A stretch of DNA of 64,000 bases from Bacillota bacterium (GCA_021784595.1 JAJYHT010000091.1:1-64000), one strand, 5' to 3'; counted from the stretch's first letter, positions 1 to 7,770 are shown. The notes: a model not told the origin generated them from the letters alone. Numbers and translations are program-made.

Positions 1-127
1 GGGAATTTCCCCAGGGATTTTGGCTGTCGTTTTTGGGGAATTTAAGCTACCGTTTTTGGGGAAATTGAGTTGTCGTTTGTGAGGAATTTAAGCTACCGTT
101 TTTGGGGAATTTAAGTTGTCCTTGACA
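1..127. repeat. 23-bp tandem direct repeats, possible IS21-type element end
   Basis: Four consecutive 23-bp units lie at 24-46, 47-69, 70-92 and 93-115, sharing the core GTTTTTGGGGAATTTAAG with a few changes; a degenerate fifth unit precedes them. Read on the minus strand the block would begin with TGTCAAGG at 127, and IS21-family elements start with TG and carry several internal direct repeats near their ends. The neighbouring minus-strand gene runs into the block, so its last codons would come from the inserted DNA. The rest of such an element would lie left of the window. Alternative: iterons of a plasmid origin, since a ParM-like gene is next door. The repeat is certain; its identity is inferred. 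Confidence 0.6.
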
Positions 128-477
128 ATGTAGCGCCATCCCGATGCGTCCACGGCATCGGGCACCCGGGGCGGATCAGTCCAGACATAGCGGTTAAGCC
201 AATCGCACAGATCGGCGGGCCATTGTCCTTCCGGTTGTGTCAGCCATCGATTGGTGCGACACCACGCATAGTACGATCCCGCCTCCACCGTCATCATGGC
301 GTCGGTGCGCTGCACCGCGTACCACTGGGGTCCATCCCAGATCGGACCGAACGTGGTGTGCAAGAGGGTGTCTGCCAGATCCCCGGGATCCGGTGCCAAG
401 ACGCCCTGCACGACCTGCCATTGCGCAGGCACGGAAAACGGCCGCACACGACGGAGGGAATCTCCCGCCGTCCTCAT
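88..477 (-). CDS. hypothetical protein downstream of ParM-like actin, 3' end probably altered
   Basis: A 129-residue reading frame. Its ATG (477-475) overlaps the TGA of the ParM-like gene as ATGA, a strong sign of translational coupling and of this start rather than an upstream one. It is rich in Trp and Pro with no motif I recognise, and it does not look like a typical ParR with a ribbon-helix-helix. Its position after a plasmid-type actin would suit an adaptor or accessory partition protein. The last dozen codons lie in the 23-bp repeat block, so the native C terminus may have been replaced by an insertion near position 127. The function is unknown. Confidence 0.6.
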   Translation of the reverse strand: MRTAGDSLRRVRPFSVPAQWQVVQGVLAPDPGDLADTLLHTTFGPIWDGPQWYAVQRTDAMMTVEAGSYYAWCRTNRWLTQPEGQWPADLCDWLNRYVWTDPPRVPDAVDASGWRYIVKDNLNSPKTVA

Positions 478-1439
478 CCTTGGGCCCCCACGGACCGGAC
501 ACGCAACCGATCCGCCGCCATCACAGCAGCCAGATATCCTTGCGCATTGGCCCATTGGGGGTCAGGCGGTTGAATCACGTGGGGAATGGTCTCCGCGAGC
601 AAGCGGCTGCCGCCGCCGACAGCGATGAGCCCCAGCACTTGATCCATTTGCGCGTCCAGCTTTTCCAACAGTGACTTGACCACGAATTGGGCGACGCGGG
701 TGGCTTGGACGGCCCGTTGGGAGGTAATGTCTACGGATTCTCCGCGCACCACCACCTGCGGGGTGCCCGCGACTTGCGCTGCCGTAAAGGGGATCTGGTA
801 CGTCGTGGTCATCACTTCCGCCAAGGCTACGTCGACCGCATGCATCCCGCGTTCAATCGAGCCGGCGGCAAGAGGATCAAACGTGAGCACCCCATCGTCG
901 TGTTTGGTCACGATCAGAAAGTCGGTGGTGCGATACCCAATATCGGCCAGGAGATAGGGGCCGGGACGATATTGAGGCGCATCCAGCACAGGCCCCGCCG
1001 CCGCAATGCCTTGCGGCAAGACCAGCACCGATTCGAACCAGAGGCGCTGCGGCGCCGCGTCGGGTAAACGCACCGTCGCGCCAAATCCTAAGAGCGCTGT
1101 TTTGAACGCCTGGTGTTGGGATCCCCACCAGGCCAGAGGCAACCCTGTCGCTAAGGTGACGGGCCCAGAGGCTCCGCATTGAGCCGCCGCGGTGACCATC
1201 AACCGCAAGGTATCCTCGTCTAGGGCTTTATTACGGGCCCAAACCGGTGCGGCAAATCGGCGGGCGACATCCCCAATCACAAAAGCTTGGCCGTCAATCA
1301 GCGTGACAGGCAGTTGAGCAAATGTTCCAAGGTCCATCGCTTGCGGAGCAGGATGCAACAGGGCGGGAAAGAGCGCTTGGTGCCCTCGTGACGACAACGC
1401 TTTAACATATCCATGACCAACATCAATAGCTAACTGCAT
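474..1439 (-). CDS. ParM/StbA-like plasmid segregation actin
   Basis: A 321-residue actin-fold ATPase of the ParM/Alp type, which forms filaments that push plasmid copies apart. Phosphate-1 motif DVGHGYVK is near residue 6, phosphate-2 motif DIGYRTTDF near 166, and an adenosine-loop-like VGGGSRLL near 275. The start ATG at 1439 has AAGGAGGA 8 bases upstream; the longer frame from 1475 lacks this. A second gene is coupled to its end by an ATGA overlap. Such genes sit on plasmids and integrative elements, in line with the recombinases nearby. No recognisable parR or centromere other than the 23-bp repeats is seen. Family assignment is good, the exact subfamily open. Confidence 0.8.
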   Translation of the reverse strand: MQLAIDVGHGYVKALSSRGHQALFPALLHPAPQAMDLGTFAQLPVTLIDGQAFVIGDVARRFAAPVWARNKALDEDTLRLMVTAAAQCGASGPVTLATGLPLAWWGSQHQAFKTALLGFGATVRLPDAAPQRLWFESVLVLPQGIAAAGPVLDAPQYRPGPYLLADIGYRTTDFLIVTKHDDGVLTFDPLAAGSIERGMHAVDVALAEVMTTTYQIPFTAAQVAGTPQVVVRGESVDITSQRAVQATRVAQFVVKSLLEKLDAQMDQVLGLIAVGGGSRLLAETIPHVIQPPDPQWANAQGYLAAVMAADRLRVRSVGAQG

Positions 1440-1576
1440 GACAAATTCCTCCTTAATGGTGCCGTACAGGATCAAAGCGATAAACGATACCCGATCGATG
1501 ACGCAGATGTCCCAAGGAATGCCTGGGAGGAGAAGACTTAGGAGACTCTGTGCGGAAAAAAGCCAGGCTAAGATAT

Positions 1577-1595
1577 GGCGGGCCAGCGGCCCGCC
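1577..1595. terminator. perfect 8-bp GC hairpin
   Basis: GGCGGGCC, a three-base loop AGC, then GGCCCGCC. It lies between the ParM-like gene and the small minus-strand frames upstream of it. There is no clear T run on either side, so it is a possible terminator or operator rather than a certain one. Confidence 0.4.
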
Positions 1596-1631
1596 TAAAT
1601 GGCTTACTCGGAGTACGAAAGAACGGAAGGT

Positions 1632-1838
1632 CTAGACCGGATCGGTCAATTCGAAAATCCAATCCAGCCATCGCCGAATCGTTTGGGCTCGCCGCCTGTA
1701 GGTCGTGTCCGCATGGATTCCCCTGGCCCCGGTGCGTCGCATAATCGTTACGAGATCATCCGTCGTCGGTGGACTGACATTTCTAAGGTAGTGATCAAAT
1801 GCTTCCCAAAAGGGCTGCAAATAAAAAAATAGTGGCAT
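1632..1838 (-). CDS. small hypothetical protein or C-terminal remnant
   Basis: A 68-residue frame with a basic, helical-looking tail (RRRAQTIRRWLDWIFEL) that resembles the end of a longer protein. I see no ribosome binding site before the ATG, so this may be the leftover 3' end of a truncated gene in the mobile region. No function can be assigned. Confidence 0.3.
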   Translation of the reverse strand: MPLFFYLQPFWEAFDHYLRNVSPPTTDDLVTIMRRTGARGIHADTTYRRRAQTIRRWLDWIFELTDPV

Positions 1839-1871
1839 GACGAATCATAGTGTTTTTAAGGCCTCCGTGTC

Positions 1872-2084
1872 CTATTTCGAGCGTGGGCTTGTCCCCACGA
1901 GGCTCCTCGTGTTCGAGGCGTGCAACGCCGCCTGACAGGCTTGGGCAATGCGCCACCAGACCCACCGCATCGGATCGGGTGGCGCCTCTAAATAGTCCGT
2001 GCAGAGATGGAGCATCTCTTCGACATCCTCAGGCCGTAGCTGGATCGTGACGGTGGATGGCATGCCCTCTTGCCGCCGCGCCAT
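1872..2084 (-). CDS. small hypothetical protein coupled to AbrB-domain gene
   Basis: A 70-residue frame whose ATG (2084-2082) overlaps the TGA of the upstream AbrB-domain gene as ATGA, so the two are probably translated as a pair. A second Met at residue 8 is an alternative start. The sequence contains RPEDVEEMLHLC and WWRIAQACQAAL stretches, likely helical. A small partner encoded after an AbrB/MazE-like gene could be part of a toxin-antitoxin or plasmid maintenance unit, but I recognise no toxin fold here. Confidence 0.55.
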   Translation of the reverse strand: MARRQEGMPSTVTIQLRPEDVEEMLHLCTDYLEAPPDPMRWVWWRIAQACQAALHASNTRSLVGTSPRSK

Positions 2085-2683
2085 CAGGGCGCCTCCGTGA
2101 CTGCGGCGGCACCGACGGGGGTGGCTCCCGTGGGGATCGCCTCCGATGTGGTTTCCGCATTGCGCACCTGCCAGACCACGTCACTCCATGCCTGATCCGA
2201 CTGACCCCATACCGTACAGACCGTCAGCCAAAACGTGCGGTCGGGCAACTCCACGCCGGGCCAGGCACAGACGGCCTGGAGATAATCCGCCTGATCCGTG
2301 CGGGACCGGTCCGGGAAGACCCGGGCCATCTGATCGGCCCAAGCCCCGACAATCGTGGGATCACACCGCCGCGTTTGCATGCCGCGACTAAGCGCTTGCC
2401 AGATTGGTCGCCAGGGACTGGCGACATCGTGTTGAGCGTGCCAGAGCGCCGGAGCGGGAATCCAGGCCCCGACAGTGGCGGGCACGGCCTCGCCGGGTGA
2501 TACGCGCTCGGCGTCCGCATACCGCGTGAAGAGGGTCTCGGCATCGGGAATCGCGCGCAGGCGCAACGTATCGGGCGGTTCCACCGTGGATAAGAGCAGT
2601 TGCCCTTCCTCCCACGCGAGGGTCGCGCGATCGGCTTGCGGAACGGTCAGCGCCCCGCGTTTTTGGAGTGTGGTAAGGGCCAT
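2084..2683 (-). CDS. AbrB/SpoVT-type DNA-binding domain protein
   Basis: A 199-residue protein. Residues 1-45 (TTLQKRGALTVPQ, then a WEEGQLLLSTVE strand region, then TLRLRAI) match the swapped-hairpin AbrB/MazE DNA-binding fold; the remaining 150 residues are Trp-rich and unrecognised. I place the start at ATG 2683, about 11 bases after AAAGGA; an upstream ATG at 2695 is also open, while the much longer open frame to 2902 has no support. AbrB-domain proteins act as antitoxins or transition-state regulators. It is first in a two-gene minus-strand unit. Confidence 0.6.
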   Translation of the reverse strand: MALTTLQKRGALTVPQADRATLAWEEGQLLLSTVEPPDTLRLRAIPDAETLFTRYADAERVSPGEAVPATVGAWIPAPALWHAQHDVASPWRPIWQALSRGMQTRRCDPTIVGAWADQMARVFPDRSRTDQADYLQAVCAWPGVELPDRTFWLTVCTVWGQSDQAWSDVVWQVRNAETTSEAIPTGATPVGAAAVTEAP

Positions 2684-3096
2684 CGGCACATCCATCCTTT
2701 TGCCAGAAGATGGTCCGAGTATAGCACAAGGTCGCCGCGATTGGCGAGAGGGGACCGTGCAGGACGTGGTCCCGAACCACAACGGCAAGACCGCAGAGAT
2801 CCGGGGTTCCATGCCTTCAGCCAGGATGCTATGTGTCAATCCCGCAAGACATGAGGCAGCGACGTAAGCAGGGAAGAGGAGCGGTATCCGACAGAAGGGC
2901 ATTCTGTCCGATTCGTACTCGATGGCCGAACAAACCGCAAAGTCTTAAGGGATAAAGACTGGAGGGGCGGAGCAGAGGCTCCGCCCACGACCTCGGTGTG
3001 GCCGCACCGTCACGAATCCGTTATAATGGCAGGCAGAGTCTGGCTTTAGCGGATACCGTCTCATGACAGGCGATCCCACGTGAAAGGAGTATCCCT
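2684..3096 (+). promoter_or_regulatory. intergenic region with possible integrase promoter
   Basis: No convincing gene in these 413 bases. A TATAAT at 3022-3027 lies about 70 bases before the recombinase start and could be its -10 box; I do not see a good -35. A GAAAGGAG ribosome site is at 3082-3089. Confidence 0.35.
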
Positions 3097-3666
3097 GTGA
3101 ATATGGTCGAACCGCTGCGCGACAAAAAACACATCGACGCCATCCGCAAGATTCTGGTGGCACAAAATCTCCGCGATGCGGCGTGGTTCACGTTGGGCAT
3201 CAACAGCGGTTTGCGGATTGATGACTTGTTGCACATGACGGTCGGCGATGTGCGGACCTCCTCGCACCAGTGGCGGGAGCGGTTGCACATCACCGAACGC
3301 AAGACGGGAAAGGCGAAAGACTTTCCCTTAAGTGCGAGTGCGAAGAAGATGCTGGCCGCCTATCTATCAACACGGCCCAACGCCCAAGCGACGGATCCCT
3401 TATTTCCCTCGCGCAAACACGGGCGGCCTCTCCAGCGCGGGCAAGCCTGGCAGATCTTGCGGGATGCCGCACAGGCGGTCGGCGTGACCGATCCCATTGG
3501 GACACACTCAATGCGCAAAACGTTTGGATACTGGGCGTTCCGTTCCGGCGTCGATCTTACCATCATTCAGCAAATCCTGAATCACAGTAGTCCGGGAACA
3601 ACCCTGGCGTACATTGGGATTCGCCGGGAGGAGCGGGATGCGGTGTATTTGGGACTGAATTTGTGA
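3097..3666 (+). CDS. short tyrosine recombinase (catalytic domain only)
   Basis: A 189-residue phage-type integrase made almost only of the catalytic domain. The expected residues are present: Arg40 in SGLRIDDLL, Lys in the beta-hairpin ERKTGKAK, His137 and Arg140 in THSMRKTFGYW, His163 in LNHSS, and Tyr172 in AYIGI. The N-terminal core-binding domain of a normal 300-residue XerC/D is missing. The GTG start at 3097 follows AAAGGAG with a 7-base gap. Short recombinases of this kind occur on plasmids and integrative elements and may act as resolvases. All catalytic residues being present suggests it is active. Confidence 0.85.
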   Translation: MNMVEPLRDKKHIDAIRKILVAQNLRDAAWFTLGINSGLRIDDLLHMTVGDVRTSSHQWRERLHITERKTGKAKDFPLSASAKKMLAAYLSTRPNAQATDPLFPSRKHGRPLQRGQAWQILRDAAQAVGVTDPIGTHSMRKTFGYWAFRSGVDLTIIQQILNHSSPGTTLAYIGIRREERDAVYLGLNL

Positions 3667-3681
3667 GAACCAAAAGGTATC

Positions 3682-4173
3682 GTGATAAGGGCCGAACGCG
3701 GGGGTATCGTGAAGTTTACCGACTATATGAATGCGCTCGCGGCGGCCTATGTGAATCTCGTGCCCCTCGCGAATGTGACCGGGGATTTTAATACGGCGGC
3801 CACGTGGGTCGAAAACGGGGATTACCTGGTGATTGCCGTGGGCCACCCCGCCAATTTAGCGCCGTTTTGGAATCCCTGTGGGTGGAATACCTCGGCGTAT
3901 TCCCTGACCAGCTATCCCGCGTGTCAGACCCCGTTTGATTATTACAGTATTCCGTATGACGGGGCGATTGTCGCCGGCCTGTTCGAAAGCGCCGACGGCG
4001 TGACTGCACGCGATAGTTTGCAATTGGCGATGATGTTGGGACATTATGCCATTCATGGAGAGTATCCGACCGATATGACGACGCTGCCGCCGGTTCAGGA
4101 GTTATCCGGGCAAACCTGCAGCACATCCACCTGTGCCGGGAGCTCCAGTAATACGTGTCCGGCCACGTCATGA
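3682..4173 (+). CDS. hypothetical protein, tandem paralogue of the lysin N-terminal domain
   Basis: A 163-residue protein. From about residue 22 on it is nearly identical, in DNA and protein, to residues 25-150 of the next gene, with a 541-bp offset (compare 3771-4050 and 4312-4590). Shared features are PLANVTGDFNTAATW, several Cys, and a Ser/Cys-rich tail. No signal peptide is visible. GTG 3682 (after AAAAGG) and GTG 3709 are both possible starts; the alignment with the paralogue favours 3682. The domain itself is not one I recognise. The pair looks like a recent local duplication in which the second copy gained, or this copy lost, a lytic domain. Confidence 0.7.
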   Translation: MIRAERGGIVKFTDYMNALAAAYVNLVPLANVTGDFNTAATWVENGDYLVIAVGHPANLAPFWNPCGWNTSAYSLTSYPACQTPFDYYSIPYDGAIVAGLFESADGVTARDSLQLAMMLGHYAIHGEYPTDMTTLPPVQELSGQTCSTSTCAGSSSNTCPATS

Positions 4174-4213
4174 GCGGGAGACTGCAGAAATTTACTGTAA
4201 AGGAGTGAGACGG

Positions 4214-5341
4214 ATGACAGTCGCTGCGAATCAAGTCGCGTTTTATGGGGCGGCCAGATCGGATTATGCGAGCGCGGTCTCGGCCGCCGAAGCGAATGGC
4301 GTTCCCCTGGCGAATGTGACCGGGGATTTTAATACGGCCGCGACGTGGGTCGAAAATGGGGATTACTTGGTGATTGCCGTGGGCCACCCCGCCAATTTAG
4401 CGTTGTTTTGGAATCCCTGTGGCTGGAACACCTCGGCGTATTCTATGACCAGCTATCCCGCGTGTCAGACCCCGTTTGATTATTACAGTATCCCGTATGA
4501 CGGGGGGATTGTCGCTGGCCTGTTCGAAAGTGCCGATGGCGTGACCGCCCGCGATAGTTTGCAATTGGCGATGATGTTGGGCCATTATGCGATTTATGGG
4601 GCGTACCCCCAATATCTATCGACGTTGCCTACCGATCGGACGTTGTCGGGGCAGACCTGTAGTACAGCGGATTGCACGGGATCGTTTTCAAATACGTGTC
4701 CTACAACCAGTACATGTAATTTTCCGTCGACGCCTCCTAGTGTGTGTGATAGTAATCAGGTAGCTTTTATCAATGACTATTTAAGCTATGCTGAAACAGC
4801 ATCTCGACAAACGGGGTTGCCTGTGAGTTTCATTTTAGGGCATTGGGGTATTGAAACAGGATGGGGCGCTGCGGGAGGATTGTGCGGCACGTGTAATAAT
4901 CCAGGAAACTTAGGGACTAGTGGATGTTCATGCGCCCCTGTTGCTGCTTATAGTACGATTACAGATGGCGTAAATGCCTACATTAGCGCTATGAACAACA
5001 CTTATCCTTATGTCAAGTGGGCATACGATCATTATGGGCTAAAAGAGGCATGTATGGCGATTGGCGCAGGATGTGAACCGGGAGCATGGTATAACTCTGT
5101 CATCTATGCTACAGGTCGCTATAATGGAGTCAATTGTAGCGGAACCGCAATTTCTAACAATTGCTACATGAGCTCTACCATTGCTGGAAACGGGGAAGCA
5201 TATAGTGTCTGTGGAAACGAGGGAGTTACAACTCCAAGCTGTTTTAATGTGGATGGATGTAACGGGTGTGGATACGTCGGATGCAGTCTTTATGAGACCG
5301 TGACCACTTCCTGTTTATCTCCGTACAACTGTGTGTATTAG
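4214..5341 (+). CDS. two-domain protein with glucosaminidase/lysozyme-like C-terminal domain
   Basis: A 375-residue protein. ATG 4214 is chosen because AAAGGAG lies just upstream; the frame is open back to 4133, within the previous gene. Residues 1-150 duplicate the neighbouring gene. Residues 180-330 resemble a peptidoglycan-cleaving glucosaminidase: SRQTGLPVSFILGHWGIETGWG carries the typical E-T-G-W, followed by NNPGNLG and a TDGVNAYISAM segment. Many cysteines occur, especially in the tail, which suggests an exported disulfide protein, yet no signal peptide is seen. The first half is GC-rich and the second half after about 4700 is visibly more AT-rich, which suggests a fusion of two sources. 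On a mobile element such lysins may help DNA transfer through the wall. Confidence 0.75.
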   Translation: MTVAANQVAFYGAARSDYASAVSAAEANGVPLANVTGDFNTAATWVENGDYLVIAVGHPANLALFWNPCGWNTSAYSMTSYPACQTPFDYYSIPYDGGIVAGLFESADGVTARDSLQLAMMLGHYAIYGAYPQYLSTLPTDRTLSGQTCSTADCTGSFSNTCPTTSTCNFPSTPPSVCDSNQVAFINDYLSYAETASRQTGLPVSFILGHWGIETGWGAAGGLCGTCNNPGNLGTSGCSCAPVAAYSTITDGVNAYISAMNNTYPYVKWAYDHYGLKEACMAIGAGCEPGAWYNSVIYATGRYNGVNCSGTAISNNCYMSSTIAGNGEAYSVCGNEGVTTPSCFNVDGCNGCGYVGCSLYETVTTSCLSPYNCVY

Positions 5342-5344
5342 GGT

Positions 5345-5383
5345 AATAAAAGATAAAGCCCCTAAGGGGCTTTATCTTTTATT
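5345..5383 (+). terminator. rho-independent terminator after the lysin gene
   Basis: A perfect 18-bp inverted repeat (AATAAAAGATAAAGCCCC at 5345-5362, loop TAA, complement at 5366-5383) with a T-rich 3' arm, directly after the stop codon at 5341. Confidence 0.9.
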
Positions 5384-5386
5384 ATA

Positions 5387-5813
5387 GGGGTCCCGCCAAC
5401 AAAATGCGGATTTCCCCCGGAGTAATTGGCTAATTTTGGATCACTAGGGCGGGGAGGGATCCTCTTGGCGACAATGATGATAGAACCGCCGCCATGGCGA
5501 CGCTGGTCTCCCGGTGGATAGGAAAATGGCATCGGTCCCGCGGGATCTTATCGACGCGGTGCCCACCGAGGAACCGCACACAAGAGCCTTGTGTGCGGTT
5601 CAGAATGCCGTCCTATCAACACTTTAAGCCCCCACACCTGATTGTGAACCGCACAAAACATGATGAAGAGGGCTACAGTGTGGCATTGACGAAGGGTGGA
5701 CCCCATCAGGGAAATGAAACACATTCATGCGTGCGGTAGCCAGAATAGATGAATTAAATACCATATTAACCCAATTCTACCGGGGGAAATCCGCATTTTG
5801 TTGGCGGGACCCC
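5387..5813. mobile_element. Tn3-like miniature inverted-repeat element (TIME/MITE), 427 bp
   Basis: Perfect 34-bp terminal inverted repeats at 5387-5420 and 5780-5813, beginning GGGGTCCCGCCAACA, are flanked on both sides by the 5-bp direct repeat TTATA (5382-5386 and 5814-5818). Ends starting with GGGG and 5-bp A/T-rich target duplications are hallmarks of Tn3-family transposons; from memory the Tn4430 end starts GGGGTACCGCCAGCA, close to this. The interior has no transposase. Its only long frame (5494-5739) shows no family motif. It therefore needs a transposase supplied from elsewhere. The right-hand target copy supplies the TAA stop of the adjacent lipoprotein gene. Confidence 0.88.
5571..5601. 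repeat. perfect 14-bp hairpin inside the miniature element
   Basis: GAACCGCACACAAG at 5571-5584, loop AGC, and its exact complement at 5588-5601. Further partial copies of the GTGCGGT/ACCGCAC word occur at about 5646 and 5731 in the same element. It could be a transcription stop, a resolution-site remnant, or a structure needed for mobility. Confidence 0.7.
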
Positions 5814-6836
5814 TTATAGACTTTGTTTTATAGGTGTTATCCAAGTTGGCCAATGGTTATTCGACGGCCACCAGAAGTCACGGTTGCCTGATGGCAGTTG
5901 ATCTCGTTGGAAGGACCAGCCCGGCAATGAGGAAACCTTCACTAAAGTCTTGTTAGACGGTATAATGCGGCCCCGATATTGTTGAATTGCTTTAATCAAT
6001 GTGGCATCTAGACTAGCATCACGTTGCGGCACATACGGTAACATCGCTAGTGATACCTGATATTTCCAATGTCGAACCGCTTGTTGAATCGCTGTCGGCG
6101 GAAAAATAGGGCCTACGGAGCGATAGCTGAGCGTCGCATAAATCTCTTCCAAATCCGATAAGGGAAATACCCATGTCGTCGATTGCGACGGGGATAATGA
6201 AAATGAACGGGATACCACACTAACCATCGATGACCAATGGTTCTTGTCGATCGCAGGATACGCGATGGAGAGCACATCCATATTAGTGGACCCAATGAAT
6301 TCTTTGATGTAATAGATTTGGGAGCCATGGGTTCCTGACACGACGAGCCAATCGGATCCATGGGCCTGATACGAAGGGTGCTTCTGATGGTCCAAAGTGC
6401 TCAACGCAGACGCGACTGTTTCCATGGAGCCCAGTGCGTTGCGATGTTCCCCGTACACGGCAATATTGACCGAGTCGGAGCTCCATGACCTTCCATCCCG
6501 ATCTTCTACGGGTCCAGATTCGGTAAACGTTTGGGGCACGGCTAAAGAATATCCCCAAATTTTGTTGTGATAGGTCACGTACGACAACGATGGGGACGCG
6601 GGTGTTGAAGGACTCTGCGCGGAAGTTGAAGACGTTGGGGAAGATAACGTGGTCACAGAACTGGATGATGGCGTTGTGGAGGATGTCAAAGGGGATGCGG
6701 CAGGCGATGGACTCACCGTGTGTGAATGATGAGTGGGAGCACCGGCTATGGGATGCGCGGCAGTGCCGCAGCCGATGAGGACCATCCCGCCCAAAAGAAT
6801 GGCTGCGCCGAATACCCCTTGTTTTCGTTTGATCAT
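5814..6836 (-). CDS. lipoprotein, Ser/Thr-rich linker, unknown domain
   Basis: A 340-residue exported protein with a lipoprotein signal (basic start, hydrophobic stretch, lipobox LIGCG near residue 23). A Ser/Thr/Pro linker follows to about residue 85, then a globular part beginning VTYHNKIWGYSLAVPQTF, a strand pattern seen in many surface lipoproteins of unknown role. GGAGG lies about 10 bases before the ATG. The TAA stop (5816-5814) is part of the TTATA target duplication of the miniature element, so the insertion landed exactly at the gene end and may also have replaced the native terminator. It should be anchored on the outer face of the membrane. Confidence 0.75.
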   Translation of the reverse strand: MIKRKQGVFGAAILLGGMVLIGCGTAAHPIAGAPTHHSHTVSPSPAASPLTSSTTPSSSSVTTLSSPTSSTSAQSPSTPASPSLSYVTYHNKIWGYSLAVPQTFTESGPVEDRDGRSWSSDSVNIAVYGEHRNALGSMETVASALSTLDHQKHPSYQAHGSDWLVVSGTHGSQIYYIKEFIGSTNMDVLSIAYPAIDKNHWSSMVSVVSRSFSLSPSQSTTWVFPLSDLEEIYATLSYRSVGPIFPPTAIQQAVRHWKYQVSLAMLPYVPQRDASLDATLIKAIQQYRGRIIPSNKTLVKVSSLPGWSFQRDQLPSGNRDFWWPSNNHWPTWITPIKQSL

Positions 6837-7191
6837 GTGATGAGACCTCCGTGGGTGTGAAAAAGTTTGTGGTGATCCGCATGCGCGACATGGCGCCGTG
6901 CGACTGTGGCGAATACATTACGGCCCTTGCCTATTCCGTGAGGGCTTGGCGAATAAATCTGTCATCATGATAACGCGGTCGATTCTCGGTAAGTTACTGG
7001 GAATCACTGACATCTGCTGCGGTTCTCTCCATAGACCTGCCGATGCAAGACACGGTTGTGGAGATGGGCGGAGCTGACGGTCTCAGATGGGTACACCCCG
7101 TTGAGACGGGGTGCCAGGGACGGGTTGTCGCCGTTTCCAGCGTATCGTATGCTTGTGTCATTAATCATACCGGAACGGGAGCGAAAACCCC
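6837..7191. other. intergenic region between lipoprotein and resolvase
   Basis: No convincing gene in 355 bases. It should hold the divergent promoters of the two flanking genes. An 8-bp perfect hairpin, CACCCCGT-TGAG-ACGGGGTG at 7094-7113, lies about 80 bases before the resolvase and may be regulatory or part of a resolution site. Confidence 0.4.
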
Positions 7192-7770
7192 ATGATTTAC
7201 GGTTATGCCCGAGTGAGTTCCACCACCCAAAACCTGGACACGCAAGTCGCGCAATTGACCGCTTACGGCTGCCAGAAAATTTTTCAAGAAAAGCTGTCGG
7301 GGCGCTCGCTGAAACATCGCGCCCAATTTTCGGCGCTCCTCGATCAGGTCACCATGGGCGACACTGTGGTGGTCACCAAACTCGACCGCTTTGCCCGCAG
7401 CACGCAGGATGCCCTCAATACGATGGCCGCATTGACCGAACGAGGGGTGGCCCTCGCCGTCCTGAATATGGGGGGCGATGTGGTGGATACGTCGACCGCG
7501 GTTGGCAAGCTCCTGATCACGGTCTTGGCGGGAATTGCCGAATTTGAGGCGGACCTCATCAAAGAGCGCCAGATCGAGGGTATTGCCGCGGCCAAAGCGC
7601 GCGGGGTCTACCAGGGACGTCCCCGGACTTACACCGTGCATCACAAAGGCCTCGCCCATGCGTTAGAACTCTTGGCGTCCCGGGACACGAATCATCTCAC
7701 GGTTTGCGCCATGACGCACGTCAGCCGAGCCACTCTCTACCGCGTAGTGCGGCAGCGTGGCAATAAATAG
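7192..7770 (+). CDS. serine recombinase, resolvase/invertase family
   Basis: A 192-residue small serine recombinase. The catalytic Ser9 is in YGYARVSS with Arg7 next to it; the KLDRFARS motif and the E-helix region AEFEADLIKERQ are intact, and the short C-terminal HTH ends near SRATLYRVV. Size and order match Tn3-type resolvases and DNA invertases. It acts by double-strand exchange at short res-like sites. No tnpA lies beside it. The Tn3-like miniature element 1.4 kb to the left makes an origin from a lost Tn3-type transposon plausible but unproven. Confidence 0.9.
   Translation: MIYGYARVSSTTQNLDTQVAQLTAYGCQKIFQEKLSGRSLKHRAQFSALLDQVTMGDTVVVTKLDRFARSTQDALNTMAALTERGVALAVLNMGGDVVDTSTAVGKLLITVLAGIAEFEADLIKERQIEGIAAAKARGVYQGRPRTYTVHHKGLAHALELLASRDTNHLTVCAMTHVSRATLYRVVRQRGNK

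Noticed and set aside
24-115. CRISPR array
   Set aside because: The 23-bp units follow each other with no spacers, so this is a tandem repeat.
5571-5601. Group II intron domain V
   Set aside because: The hairpin is a perfect 14-bp stem with a 3-base loop, lacking the bulge and GNRA-type loop of domain V.
5494-5739. 81-codon frame inside the miniature element
   Set aside because: It spans a perfect hairpin and has no ribosome site or motif; most likely not expressed.
7165-7659. 164-codon frame on the minus strand
   Set aside because: It lies opposite the resolvase gene and shows no family pattern; a shadow of the real gene.
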